DNA of 64,000 nt from Wenzhouxiangella sp. XN24 (lineage in GTDB: Bacteria; Pseudomonadota; Gammaproteobacteria; Steroidobacterales; XN24): NCBI RefSeq assembly GCF_011064545.1, contig NZ_JAAMFG010000036.1, positions 310,001-374,000 of the forward strand. The letters are read 5' to 3'. The notes below the pieces were generated by a model. That model had not been told where the DNA came from, ran no database searches, and worked only from the letters and a program-made list of their open reading frames with translations. Shown piece by piece: positions 8,001 to 17,942 of the stretch. The number at the start of each line of letters is the position of its first letter. The stretch's first letter is position 1. The position numbers were made by a program, and so were the translations under genes.

Positions 8001-8330
8001 GTGAAAATCAGGGACCTGCTGAAACACTGGGAAGGCACTCGCCGGCCGTCGCTGACCGCCGAAACCTACGCGATACACCTGCCGGTCGAGGACGCCGCGC
8101 GCATCCACGCGCTGGCCGAAATGTTCCCCGCCGTGCCGGAGGAAGACATTCTCCGCGACATCCTCGCGGCGGCCCTCGCGGAGCTCGAAGCGGCGATGCC
8201 CTACGAGCGCGGCGGCCGGATTGTCAGCGAGGACGATCACGGCGACCCCGTTTACGAAGATGCCGGCCCGACGCCGCGCTTTCTGGAACTCACCCGAAAA
8301 TACAAGGAGCGCCTCGGCCAGCCCGGCTGA
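8001..8330 (+). CDS. Small conserved-looking protein upstream of yajQ
   Basis: A 109-residue acidic protein starting at a GTG (8001), with GGAGAGA 3-9 nt upstream; the frame remains open further 5'. The start reads MKIRDLLKHWEGTRRPSLTA. A central helical stretch, LPVEDAARIHALAEMFP, leads into EEDILRDILAAALAELEAAMPY, and the tail has GDPVYEDAGPTPRFLELTRKYKERL. It has no signal peptide or membrane segment. It ends 12 nt before yajQ, so the two are probably co-transcribed. I recognise this as a recurring small gammaproteobacterial protein of unknown role, but cannot name the family securely. Confidence 0.7.
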   Translation: MKIRDLLKHWEGTRRPSLTAETYAIHLPVEDAARIHALAEMFPAVPEEDILRDILAAALAELEAAMPYERGGRIVSEDDHGDPVYEDAGPTPRFLELTRKYKERLGQPG

Positions 8331-8342
8331 GGCGGAACAGCC

Positions 8343-8825
8343 ATGCCTTCTTTCGACGTCGTATCCGAACTCGACGGCCACGAAGTGGCCAATGCAGTGG
8401 ACCAGGCCAACCGCGAAGTCGATACCCGTTTCGATTTCAAGGGCACCGGCGCGAAATTCGAAGTCGCGGATTTCGTCGTCAGCCTCGAGGCGGAGGCCGA
8501 TTTCCAGCTCAAGCAGATGGTGGACATCCTCACCCAGAAACTGTCCAAGCGCGGCATCGACGTGGCCTGCATGAAAATCGAGGAGCCCGAGATCGCCCTG
8601 AACAAGGCACGCCAGAAAGTCATTCTCCGGCATGGCATCGACTCGGACAGCGCGCGCAAGCTCGTCAAGCGCATCAAGGATGCGAAGCTCAAGGTGCAGG
8701 CGCAGATCCAGGGCGACCAGGTCCGCGTCACCGGCAAGAAACGCGACGACCTGCAGGAAGTCATCGCGCTCCTGAAAGGCGCCGAACTCGAGCTGCCGCT
8801 GCAATTCACCAATTTCCGCGACTGA
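8343..8825 (+). CDS. yajQ: YajQ family nucleotide-binding protein
   Basis: A 160-residue cytoplasmic protein, the normal YajQ length. It has the family start [35 protein letters not shown] and the end [24 protein letters not shown]. Members bind nucleotides or nucleic acid, and the Xanthomonas homologue binds cyclic di-GMP; which applies here is not visible from sequence. It is second in a short plus-strand cluster with the small upstream protein. Its stop codon lies inside a perfect 14-bp tandem duplication (8814-8841). Confidence 0.95.
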   Translation: MPSFDVVSELDGHEVANAVDQANREVDTRFDFKGTGAKFEVADFVVSLEAEADFQLKQMVDILTQKLSKRGIDVACMKIEEPEIALNKARQKVILRHGIDSDSARKLVKRIKDAKLKVQAQIQGDQVRVTGKKRDDLQEVIALLKGAELELPLQFTNFRD

Positions 8826-8841
8826 AATTCCGCGACTGAAA
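8814..8841 (+). repeat. 14-bp perfect tandem duplication at the yajQ stop
   Basis: TTCCGCGACTGAAA occurs twice in direct abutment, at 8814-8827 and 8828-8841. The first copy carries the last codons and the TGA stop of yajQ. This looks like a replication-slippage duplication and does not alter the protein. Confidence 0.9.
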
Positions 8842-8881
8842 TCCCCGGCAGCACCCCGCGCACGGGAACCACGGAGCACCG

Positions 8882-9550
8882 ATGATCGATCTTTACACGG
8901 CCCCCACGCCGAACGGCCGCAAAGTGTCCATCGCCCTGGAGGAGATGGGGGTCCCGTACACCGTCCACGCGGTCGATCTCGCGGCCGGGGAGCAGAAAAC
9001 CCCGGCGTTTCTCGCCATCAACCCGAACGGGCGTATCCCGGCGATCGTCGATCGGGAGGCCGGCGACTTTCCGGTGTTCGAGTCCGGCGCGATCCTCCTC
9101 TGGCTGGCGGAGAAATCCGGCCGGTTCCTGCCGTCGGAGGCGCAGCCGCGCTCCGTGGTGATGCAATGGCTGTTCTTCCAGGTGGGGGGCGTCGGCCCCA
9201 TGCAGGGCCAGGCCAACGTGTTCTACCGCTACGCGGAGGAGAAAATCCCGTTCGCCATCGAGCGCTACCAGCGCGAAGTGCGCCGCCTTTTCGAGGTCTA
9301 CGACCGGCACCTCGCGGAGCACGAGTTCCTCGGCGGCGAGTATTCGATCGCCGACATGGCGACCTGGCCGTGGATCGTCACCCACGACTGGTCCGGGGTC
9401 TCCGTGGACGGCCTCGCCCACCTGCAGCGCTGGCTGGACGTCATCGGCGCGCGCCCGGCCGTGCAGCGCGGCATGGACGTGCCGAAACCGTGGAATCCCC
9501 GTCCCGATGTCGGCAAGTTCGTCGGCGCCGCGCGCAAGATGCTGGTCTGA
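8882..9550 (+). CDS. Glutathione S-transferase family protein (YfcG/Ure2p-like)
   Basis: A 222-residue two-domain protein. The thioredoxin-like N-terminal domain (residues 1-80) shows [31 protein letters not shown] and the glutathione-binding [16 protein letters not shown]. The helical C-terminal domain includes [34 protein letters not shown] in pieces, then [11 protein letters not shown]. Asn in the TPNG motif is typical of the YfcG-like disulfide-bond oxidoreductases rather than Ser/Tyr transferases. ppc begins 6 nt after its stop. Confidence 0.85.
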   Translation: MIDLYTAPTPNGRKVSIALEEMGVPYTVHAVDLAAGEQKTPAFLAINPNGRIPAIVDREAGDFPVFESGAILLWLAEKSGRFLPSEAQPRSVVMQWLFFQVGGVGPMQGQANVFYRYAEEKIPFAIERYQREVRRLFEVYDRHLAEHEFLGGEYSIADMATWPWIVTHDWSGVSVDGLAHLQRWLDVIGARPAVQRGMDVPKPWNPRPDVGKFVGAARKMLV

Positions 9551-9556
9551 CCGATC

Positions 9557-12274
9557 TTGAGCGGCATCACACGCGAGCCCGTCCGTTTCGAAAGCAAGGA
9601 CGTCCCCCTGCGGGAAGACGTGCGCGAGATCGGCACGATCGTCGGCGAGGTCATTGCCGAGCAGTGCGGCCAGCGGATTTTCGACGCCGTGGAGCAGATC
9701 CGTCGCGCGGCCATCCTGCAGCGCGAGACCGGCCAGCGCGGCGACCTGCGCGCGCTGCTGGATTCCCTGGACACACCGGCCGCCGCCGACGTGCTGCGCG
9801 GCTTTTCGACCTATTTCCAGGTCGTCAACATCGCCGAGAAAGTGCATCGTATCCGGCGGCGTCGGGAGTGGCTGCGCGACACGCGCCAGCGTCGCTCCGA
9901 CAGCCTCGAGGCCGCCATGCGGATGCTGGCGGAGCGCTGCCCCGACCCCGCCGACGCCAGGGCATTCCTCGATAACCTGCAGATCGAGCCGGTGTTCACG
10001 GCGCACCCGACCGAGCCGACCCGCCGCACCATCCTGCTGAAACAGCAGCAGATCGCGCGGCGGCTGGTCGAGCGCATGGACGCCTCGCTGACGCCGCAGG
10101 AGCAGGCGGCACTGCTCGCCAATATCCGCGCCCAGGTCACGAGCGGCTGGCAGACCGAGCAGCATCCGAACACGCGCATCACGGTGAGTGACGAACGCGA
10201 GCAGGTGCTGTTCTTCATCGCGGAAAGCATCTACCGCGTCATCCCGGTCGTCTATGAACAACTCGAGGCGGCGATCGCGGATGTCTGGGGCGAACACGAC
10301 CCAGGCTTCCGCCCGGGCGTGATATTCCGCTTCGGCAGCTGGGTCGGCGGCGACATGGACGGCAACCCGAACGTCGGGCCGGAGACCATCCGCGAAACCC
10401 TTGCCCTGCATCGCCTCACCGCGCTGAACCTGTATCGCGGCGAATTGCGCAAGGTCGCCGCGGAGCTGTCCCAGGCGCCGAGCCGGATCGGCTTTTCGCA
10501 GCCGTTCCTCGACCGGCTCGAAGCTTACTCCGAGGCGTTCCCCGCGGCGCTCGAGCATGTCGCCCCGCGCCACCGCGACATGCCGTACCGGGTGTTCTGC
10601 GCGCAGCTTTCCACCCGCCTCGCGGCGACGCGCGACGGAGACCCTGTCGGCTACCCGGATGCCAAGACCTTCATCGCCGACCTGCGGCTGATGGCCTCGA
10701 GCCTCGCGGAGAACAAGGGCCGCAACGCCGGCCTGTTCGCCGTGGAACGGCTGTTGTGGCGCGCCGAGACCTTCCGCTTCCACCTGGCCACCCTGGACCT
10801 GCGCCAGGACTCGGAGGTCCACCGGCGCTGCATCGGCCATTGCCTGGGCGACGCGCAGTGGATGGAGCGCCCGCGCGCGGAGCGCGCCGCCCGCCTGCGC
10901 CAACTGCTCGACGAAGGCGCGCAGTGCCCGCTCGTCACAGATGCCGAGGCGGACAAGACCCTGGAGGTGTTCCGCGCCGCCGGCGAGGCTCTCCAGACCT
11001 ACGGCACCCATGCCATTGGCCCGTACATCATCTCCATGGCGCAGGGCGCCGACGACGTGTTGTCCGTGCTGCTGCTGGCCCGCTGGGCGGGGCTGGTGGA
11101 CGCCGACGGCGTCGTGCCGCTGGACATCGCCCCGCTGCTGGAGACCGTGGACGACCTCGAGCGCGGCCCCGAGATCGTTGCGGAACTGCTCGACGATCGC
11201 GTTTATCGCGCGCACCTCGAGACCCGTCGACGGCGCCAGGTGGTCATGATCGGCTATTCGGACTCGAACAAGGATTCCGGCATCGTCGCGGCGCGCTGGG
11301 CGCTGCATCTCGCCGAGGAGGCGCTGGTCGCCGAGGCGGAGAGCCGGGATATCGACCTCACGCTGTTCCACGGCCGCGGCGGCACCATCAGCCGGGGGGG
11401 CGGACGCACCCACACCGCCGCGCTGGCGGCGCCGCGCGGCGCAGTGCGCGGCCGGCTGCGGGTCACCGAACAGGGTGAAATCATCAACGCCAAGTACGGC
11501 CTGCGAGGCATCGCGATCCGCACGCTGGAGCAGGCCGCCAGCTCCGTGGCGGAAGCCACGCTGCGCGACGGCGGGACGCCGCCGCCCCCGTTGTGGCGGG
11601 AAATCATGGCGGAAGTGGCCGCCGACAGTCGCAGTGCCTACCGGGCGCTCGTCCACGAGGACGAGGACTTCTACGCCTATTTCCGCCAGGCGACGCCGAT
11701 CGACGTCATCGAGCGCATGAACATCGGCTCGCGGCCGGCCTCCCGGCGCAAGATGCAGGGAATTCGCGACCTGCGCGCGATTCCCTGGGTGTTCGCCTGG
11801 ACCCAGACGCGCGCCATCCTGCCGGGGTGGTACGGCGTGGGCACCGGCCTCGAAGCGGCGATCGCGCGGCACGGCGAGGCGCCGCTCAAGCAGATGTTCG
11901 GGGAATGGATGTTCATGCGCGCCATGCTCGAGGACCTGGAGATGGTGCTGGCGAAATGCGATATGCAGATCGCGGGCCGCTACGCGGAGCTGGCGGATCC
12001 CTCGCTGCAGCGCTTCCACGGTGTCATAGAGGAAGAGTTCCGCCGTACAGTGGCCGCCGTACTGCGCCTGAAAGGCGCCAAGACCCTGCTCGAGTCCGAC
12101 GCGACGCTGGATCGCACCATCCGGCTGCGCAATCCCTACGTCGACCCGATGAGCCTGCTGCAGGTCGATCTGCTGCGCCGCTGGCGAGCGTCAGGAAGGG
12201 AGGACGACGGTTTGTTCCGCGCCCTGCTGTTGTCGATCAACGGCATCGCCCACGGACTGCAGAACACCGGCTGA
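9557..12274 (+). CDS. ppc: Phosphoenolpyruvate carboxylase
   Basis: A 905-residue anaplerotic enzyme that carboxylates PEP to oxaloacetate. The catalytic motif VFTAHPTEPTRR places His150 at the active site. Further motifs are FGSWVGGDMDGNPNVGPET, the glycine loop FHGRGGTISRGGGRTH, and the C-terminal WVFAWTQTRAILPGWYGVG and LLSINGIAHGLQNTG ending at the conserved C-terminus. The length is normal. The annotated start is a TTG at 9557, 6 nt after the preceding gene; in-frame alternatives are possible because the first 20 residues are poorly conserved. Confidence 0.95.
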   Translation: MSGITREPVRFESKDVPLREDVREIGTIVGEVIAEQCGQRIFDAVEQIRRAAILQRETGQRGDLRALLDSLDTPAAADVLRGFSTYFQVVNIAEKVHRIRRRREWLRDTRQRRSDSLEAAMRMLAERCPDPADARAFLDNLQIEPVFTAHPTEPTRRTILLKQQQIARRLVERMDASLTPQEQAALLANIRAQVTSGWQTEQHPNTRITVSDEREQVLFFIAESIYRVIPVVYEQLEAAIADVWGEHDPGFRPGVIFRFGSWVGGDMDGNPNVGPETIRETLALHRLTALNLYRGELRKVAAELSQAPSRIGFSQPFLDRLEAYSEAFPAALEHVAPRHRDMPYRVFCAQLSTRLAATRDGDPVGYPDAKTFIADLRLMASSLAENKGRNAGLFAVERLLWRAETFRFHLATLDLRQDSEVHRRCIGHCLGDAQWMERPRAERAARLRQLLDEGAQCPLVTDAEADKTLEVFRAAGEALQTYGTHAIGPYIISMAQGADDVLSVLLLARWAGLVDADGVVPLDIAPLLETVDDLERGPEIVAELLDDRVYRAHLETRRRRQVVMIGYSDSNKDSGIVAARWALHLAEEALVAEAESRDIDLTLFHGRGGTISRGGGRTHTAALAAPRGAVRGRLRVTEQGEIINAKYGLRGIAIRTLEQAASSVAEATLRDGGTPPPPLWREIMAEVAADSRSAYRALVHEDEDFYAYFRQATPIDVIERMNIGSRPASRRKMQGIRDLRAIPWVFAWTQTRAILPGWYGVGTGLEAAIARHGEAPLKQMFGEWMFMRAMLEDLEMVLAKCDMQIAGRYAELADPSLQRFHGVIEEEFRRTVAAVLRLKGAKTLLESDATLDRTIRLRNPYVDPMSLLQVDLLRRWRASGREDDGLFRALLLSINGIAHGLQNTG

Positions 12275-12395
12275 CGCGTCACGCGCCGGAAGGGCATGCA
12301 GACATGGGGTGCACGCCCTATACCGCTCGCCCCGCTCCGGGCCAATCCTCTTTATGAAGGCAGTTCCAGCCTGGAGCTGAAAGGAGGATCGAGTG

Positions 12396-12908
12396 ATGAC
12401 CATCAGAACATTGATACTGGTGCTGGCCACGGCCGCACTGGCGGCTGGTTCTGCGACCGCCTGGTCGCAACAGAGCCGCTCGGGCGAGCGCGCCACCCAG
12501 ACCACGCAAGAACGACAGATGGAACGCATGCAGAGCCGGGAACACATGAAATCGGCCGAGCAAATGCAGCAGCGTGACCAGGAGCGGCTGCAGGCACAGG
12601 AAAAAGCGCAGGAGAAAACTCAAGAGAAAGAGCAGGACCGGTTGGCCAGCAGCGACAGCGACCGGGAGCAACTGCAGGAACGCGACCGGGACCAGCTGCA
12701 GGAACGTGACCGCGATCGCATCCACCAGGACGACATCTTCGGTGGACAGATGATGACCGAGCAGGAGCGGACGCGTTACCAGGAAAGAATGCAGTCCGCG
12801 ACGAGCGAGGAAGAACGTGCCCGGATCCGTGCCGAACACCGGGACCAGATGAGACAGCGCGCCAAGGAACGGGGCATCGACCTCGAGGAACCGGGCGGGG
12901 ATCAGTAG
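12396..12908 (+). CDS. Secreted Gln/Glu/Arg-rich protein of unknown function
   Basis: A 170-residue protein with a signal peptide (hydrophobic residues about 5-20, cleavage near SATAW). The mature part is almost entirely Q, E, R, D, K and M, predicted as long charged helix or disordered. Tandem octads such as REQLQERD and RDQLQERD occur in the centre. There are no cysteines. AAAGGAGG lies 8 nt upstream; the GTG at 12393 is an alternative start one codon earlier. It ends 3 nt before the next gene, so the two are probably one operon and may act together at the cell envelope. No family recognised. Confidence 0.75.
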   Translation: MTIRTLILVLATAALAAGSATAWSQQSRSGERATQTTQERQMERMQSREHMKSAEQMQQRDQERLQAQEKAQEKTQEKEQDRLASSDSDREQLQERDRDQLQERDRDRIHQDDIFGGQMMTEQERTRYQERMQSATSEEERARIRAEHRDQMRQRAKERGIDLEEPGGDQ

Positions 12909-12911
12909 CCC

Positions 12912-13700
12912 ATGACATCGGGATCTCCAGCCGGGTTCGGTGTGCTAGTGGCGATGGCCGCAATGCCGGGACTGGCGTGGACGGCCACGCCCGCCTCGGG
13001 AGACTTAGGGCTGTCTGTCGGCGCCGAGTACAGTTCCGGTGAATACGGCGGTGACCGGCGCATAGAAGATTTCTATGTGCCGGTCACCGGCTGGTATCGC
13101 GGTGATGGATACACCATTCGGCTCACCGTGCCGTACCTCAGCGTCACTGCGCCGCAGGGCACCCTCGTCCAGGGGCCGGGTGGAGAACTCATCCCCGGCG
13201 AGGGACCCGATACGACGGAGCAGGGCCTCGGAGACGTGATTCTCGGCCTGACCGTATACGATGTGTGGACTGCGGCGGACGGCTCGCTGGCGCTGGATGT
13301 CGGCGGCAAGGTGAAGTTCGGCACGGCCGACGAGGACCAGTTGCTCGGCACGGGAGAAACAGACTTCACAATCCAGGCCGACCTCGTGAAGTACTGGTCC
13401 GGATTCACGGGCCTCGCCTCCGCCGGGTACGTGGTACGCGGCGAACCGGATCAATTCGACCTGGACAACGGCTTTGTCGCCGCGCTCGGAGGCATGTTCG
13501 GCCCGGCGGCCGGAACGCAGTTCGGCGCCTTCATCGAGTATCAGCAGGCCGCCTATCGCTTCAATGATGACCGCATGGAACTGGCGGGCGTGATCGGCTG
13601 GCGACTCGGCCGGGGGCGGGTGTTGCTGTCGACATCCGCGGGGCTGAGCGACAGCGCGCCGGACTGGACGGCAGGGTTCACCTTTTATCCCGGATGGTGA
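12912..13700 (+). CDS. Outer-membrane beta-barrel protein, phenol-degradation MetA-like
   Basis: A 262-residue protein with an N-terminal signal sequence (to about residue 25, ending AWTATPA) followed by alternating hydrophobic/polar strands. It closes on ...DWTAGFTFYPGW, an aromatic terminal strand typical of outer-membrane barrels. The internal pattern, with YGGDRRIEDFYVPVTGWY, LTVPYLSV and GLGDVILGL, resembles the broad transporter/MetA-like barrel family. Its ATG is 3 nt after the charged secreted protein, implying co-expression. It ends 13 nt from the convergent response regulator. The substrate is unknown. Confidence 0.7.
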   Translation: MTSGSPAGFGVLVAMAAMPGLAWTATPASGDLGLSVGAEYSSGEYGGDRRIEDFYVPVTGWYRGDGYTIRLTVPYLSVTAPQGTLVQGPGGELIPGEGPDTTEQGLGDVILGLTVYDVWTAADGSLALDVGGKVKFGTADEDQLLGTGETDFTIQADLVKYWSGFTGLASAGYVVRGEPDQFDLDNGFVAALGGMFGPAAGTQFGAFIEYQQAAYRFNDDRMELAGVIGWRLGRGRVLLSTSAGLSDSAPDWTAGFTFYPGW

Positions 13701-13713
13701 CAGCGCGATTCGA

Positions 13714-14364
13714 TCAGGGCTCCAGCAGGCCCTCGCGAATGGCGAAGCGCGTCAACTCGACCCGGTCGTGGATATCGAGCTTGTGCATCAGGTGTTCGCA
13801 GTGCTGCTCGACCGTCTTGTTGCTGATCCCCATGGTGCGCGCGATTTCCTTGCGGCTCAGGCCGCTCGCCAGGTAGCGCAGCGTCTCTGTTTCGCGCGGC
13901 GTCAGCAATGCGAGGCGGGTCCCCGATGCCCCCGAGAACGTCACCCCTTCACGGCCGATCGACAAGCGGGCGCGCACCGCGGGCGAAAACGCCGTGCGCC
14001 CGCGCGCGGCCATGCGTAATCCCTGCACGATGGCTTCCGGGGTCTCGTCCTTGACGAGATACCCTGCTGCACCGGCATCCAGCGCCTGCTGCACGTAGTG
14101 ATCGCGGAGGTAGGCGCTGAGGAATACGACCCGGGTCGCCGGACGCTCGGCATGGATACGGCGCGCGACGTGAAACGGCGACAGGCCGGGCATGTCGATA
14201 TCGAGGACTACCAGGTCCGGTGACTCCGCCAACGCCGCCTCCAGCGCCGCTGCGGCGTTCGGGACCACCGCAACGACTTCCATGTCGGGTTCCGCCGCGA
14301 GGTGCTCGGCCAGCATTTCCCGGAGCATTGCATGGTCGTCAGCGAGGACGATGCGCGTACTCAT
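13714..14364 (-). CDS. LuxR/NarL-type response regulator
   Basis: A 216-residue two-domain regulator. The receiver (residues 1-120) has the acidic pair D9/D10, phospho-acceptor D55 in LVVLDIDMPG, and the late lysine in YLVKDETPE. The C-terminal LuxR HTH is LTPRETETLRYLASGLSRKEIARTMGISNKTVEQHCEHLMHKLDIHDR in pieces. Its ATG overlaps the stop of the kinase gene by 4 nt (ATGA), so they are a cognate pair. Likely targets are nearby, possibly the divergent polyglycine gene, but no defined site is visible. Confidence 0.93.
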   Translation of the reverse strand: MSTRIVLADDHAMLREMLAEHLAAEPDMEVVAVVPNAAAALEAALAESPDLVVLDIDMPGLSPFHVARRIHAERPATRVVFLSAYLRDHYVQQALDAGAAGYLVKDETPEAIVQGLRMAARGRTAFSPAVRARLSIGREGVTFSGASGTRLALLTPRETETLRYLASGLSRKEIARTMGISNKTVEQHCEHLMHKLDIHDRVELTRFAIREGLLEP

Positions 14365-16142
14365 GCCGCGCGACCCACTTCATGCCCCGCCACCAGCCGG
14401 CGGGCCAGCTGGGCCAGTTCACCGAGGGGCACGGATCTGGAGACGACCCATGCCAGGCCGGCCAGCTGGTCTTCGAATTCCGCAGACGAGGAAGGCGAAC
14501 CGACGTCCATCAGTAGGATGACCGGCTTTGCAACGCCGGTGTCGCGGAGATCCTGCAAGGCCGCCAGGGCCTCACCCGGCTCCCCCCGCCAATCGATCAG
14601 CACCAGCCCCGCCCGACTCATGCCTGGTGAGCGGCTGTCCCACCGGTCCACGATCGAGACCTCGAAGCCCTTGTCCTTGAGGGCGTCGGCCAGGAGTCGT
14701 GCGGTGTATGCGTCGGTGGAGAGCACCTGCACTACGACGTGGCTTGTAGACGGCGGGGCATCCCCGGCCGGCACGGGCAGGTAGATTCTCGCCTGCGTGC
14801 CCTCGCCCGGTGTCGAGTCCAGTTCGAACCGGCCGCCATGCGCAGCCACGACACGCTCCACGGAGGGGAGCCCGAGACCCGTGCCCGAACCCTCCGGCTT
14901 GGTGCTGAAGAGCGGCTCCCGTGCCATCGCCAGGGTCGCGGCGTCCATGCCGCGGCCCGTGTCGGAAACGACGATGCACGCATTGCGGGATTGCTGCGAA
15001 TCCGGGGCATCCGCGGTTTCTCCGGAATCCACAAGAGACAGCCGCAGGATCCCGCCTTCCGGCATGGCGTCGCGCGCGTTCAAGGCGAGGTTCATCAGGG
15101 CCTGTTGCAGCGACACCGGGTCGGCCTCCAGCCATGACTCGCCGTCCCGGGCCAGGCACAGTTGCAACGCGATGTTGGCGGGCAACAGGGGAGCGAGCCA
15201 TGCTTCGGTAGCACGGAGCAGTGCACCCAGTTCCACCGGCCGGCGCACCGCCTGTTCGTGACGCACCAGGGACAGGAGGTTGCTCGTCAGGCCCCGACCC
15301 TGGCGGACTGCACGATCCAGCCCGGCCAGCGCCCGCCAGCGCGCCGCTGAATCGGATGCTCGCCGCGCGAGCGCCGAGTACCCTGCGACCGCGCTCAGGA
15401 TCCCGTCCACGTCGTGGGCCACCGTACCGGCCAGCTGGCCCAGCAGCTCCATTTTCTGCGCCCGCCGCAACCCCTCCTCGGCGCGTCCCCGGGCCTCGAT
15501 CTCGCGCCGGAGCACCGCTTTCTCCCGCTGCAACTGCGATATCAGGAACATCCACGCGGTGATCGCTGCAGCGAACAACAACAGGGCCCCCGAGAGGGAA
15601 ACGAGTTCATGGCGGGTCAAGCCCAGCGACTGTGATAACAGCCAGTCATGACGACCGTCGTCGAAAGCCCGGATCGCCCGGTAGAGAGCCGCGATCCCGG
15701 CGTCGTATTCAGGGCCGGTCACCAGCGCCAGTCCAGCCTCCTGGCGTCCCTCGGCCAGCAGCGCCATGGCGCGCGCTTCGATGCGGCTCAATGCATCCAG
15801 CGCATTCGACGCCTCCCGGAGCGATCCCGCATCTGCAACGCCCGGGGCCTGCAGGTCGGCGATGCTGTCGCGCAGGCTCGACTCGGCCTCGGCGTGTTTG
15901 ACCAGCCATGCTTCCTCACCGGTCGCCAATGCGAGCTGGACGGTACGCCGGACCTCGGCCTGGAGTTGCAGGATCGAATCGTGCACCTGCGCTGCGCTGG
16001 CATGGGCCGCCTGTAAGCGGTCGAGCGTGGCGGCCGCATCCGTCGCGTGCCACGCCAGCCAGCCGAACATCGATACGGCCGCAAGAATCGCCGCGACCCA
16101 CCAGCGCCGCGTGGGTATTTCCCAGCGTTTTCCCTTGGCCAT
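14361..16142 (-). CDS. Hybrid sensor histidine kinase with degenerate receiver
   Basis: About 593 residues. A first membrane segment at residues 13-30 is followed by a periplasmic helical sensor region, and a second membrane segment near residue 185. Next come a short coiled coil, the H-box AGTVAHDVDGILSAVAGY, and an HATPase with NLALNARDAMPEGG, VSDTGRGMD and GSGTGLGLPSVERVV. The last 120 residues form a receiver-like domain with an Asp in LVLIDWRG. It lacks the N-terminal acidic pair and the usual Thr/Lys switch context, so it may be a pseudo-receiver. The frame is open to 16247; the ATG at 16142 was chosen because MAKGKRW precedes the first membrane segment. No strong Shine-Dalgarno is visible. 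Confidence 0.85.
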   Translation of the reverse strand: MAKGKRWEIPTRRWWVAAILAAVSMFGWLAWHATDAAATLDRLQAAHASAAQVHDSILQLQAEVRRTVQLALATGEEAWLVKHAEAESSLRDSIADLQAPGVADAGSLREASNALDALSRIEARAMALLAEGRQEAGLALVTGPEYDAGIAALYRAIRAFDDGRHDWLLSQSLGLTRHELVSLSGALLLFAAAITAWMFLISQLQREKAVLRREIEARGRAEEGLRRAQKMELLGQLAGTVAHDVDGILSAVAGYSALARRASDSAARWRALAGLDRAVRQGRGLTSNLLSLVRHEQAVRRPVELGALLRATEAWLAPLLPANIALQLCLARDGESWLEADPVSLQQALMNLALNARDAMPEGGILRLSLVDSGETADAPDSQQSRNACIVVSDTGRGMDAATLAMAREPLFSTKPEGSGTGLGLPSVERVVAAHGGRFELDSTPGEGTQARIYLPVPAGDAPPSTSHVVVQVLSTDAYTARLLADALKDKGFEVSIVDRWDSRSPGMSRAGLVLIDWRGEPGEALAALQDLRDTGVAKPVILLMDVGSPSSSAEFEDQLAGLAWVVSRSVPLGELAQLARRLVAGHEVGRAA

Positions 16143-16260
16143 GGCCAGTTGCAGCTCTGTGCCTGACAGGTGGTCCGGACTTGCCCTGAGTCTAGTTGCC
16201 GCCCATGGGTTATCCACCCTGTATCGGCCGGGCAGGCGATGACCCATAGATAACTTAGTG

Positions 16261-16326
16261 GCGGTGCAAGCCCGGCGCAGGCTCCGGTCCCGGGAGAATC
16301 ACCCTCCGGTTCCGGGTTTGCACCGC
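16261..16326 (+). promoter_or_regulatory. Long dyad in the 5' region of the polyglycine gene
   Basis: GCGGTGCAAGCCCGG (16261-16275) and CCGGGTTTGCACCGC (16312-16326) form a 15-bp inverted repeat with one wobble-compatible mismatch. The 36 nt between them contain further CCGG/CCGG pairings. It could be a structured 5' leader RNA or a pair of operator half-sites between the kinase gene and the divergent secreted protein. It does not match a riboswitch class that I recognise. Confidence 0.6.
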
Positions 16327-16339
16327 TCTCATCAAGGGG

Positions 16340-16371
16340 AGTCTCGCGACCACTGCGCCGGTCGCGAGACT
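16340..16371 (+). promoter_or_regulatory. Perfect 12-bp stem-loop before the polyglycine gene
   Basis: AGTCTCGCGACC and GGTCGCGAGACT form a perfect 12-bp stem with an 8-nt loop. It ends 24 nt before the ATG at 16396 and just before the ribosome-binding sequence GGAGGTG. There is no T-run, so it is more likely a leader structure or operator than a terminator. Confidence 0.6.
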
Positions 16372-16395
16372 TGAGGGACACGGAGGTGAACAGTC

Positions 16396-17688
<1,293 letters not shown>

Positions 17689-17721
17689 TCTGCCGGAAAG
17701 ATATCTCCCGTGCTCGATGGC

Positions 17722-17746
17722 GGCGAGGGCTCAACGGGCCCTCGCC
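17722..17746 (+). terminator. Probable terminator stem-loop after the polyglycine gene
   Basis: GGCGAGGGC (17722-17730) pairs with GCCCTCGCC (17738-17746) across a 7-nt loop, 34 nt after the stop. No T-run follows, so this is a weak intrinsic terminator or a transcript-end stem. Confidence 0.45.
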
Positions 17747-17942
17747 GTCGTCCTGGGCGGGAGTGGCCGCTCCCGCCTTTCGCTGGAAGCGGTGCGGACC
17801 CCGTCGCAAGGCGTGTGAGTGGTTTCCTGGCTTGGGCGTTCCTGGTTCGCCCAATGCTTACATGAGCCAATCAACGATCCATAATGGAGGGCTAACCGAC
17901 CGACAATTCGAGCGGCTGGCACGCATCACTGGAGCACTGCCG

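Noticed and set aside
8252-12019. A 1255-codon open frame on the minus strand
   Set aside because: It is antisense to yajQ, the GST gene and ppc, which all carry clear family motifs. The frame is a GC-bias artefact.
16261-16326. A cyclic di-GMP riboswitch before the polyglycine gene
   Set aside because: The dyad was compared mentally with the GEMM-I pattern, but the conserved GGCAAACC-type core and tetraloop are not present.
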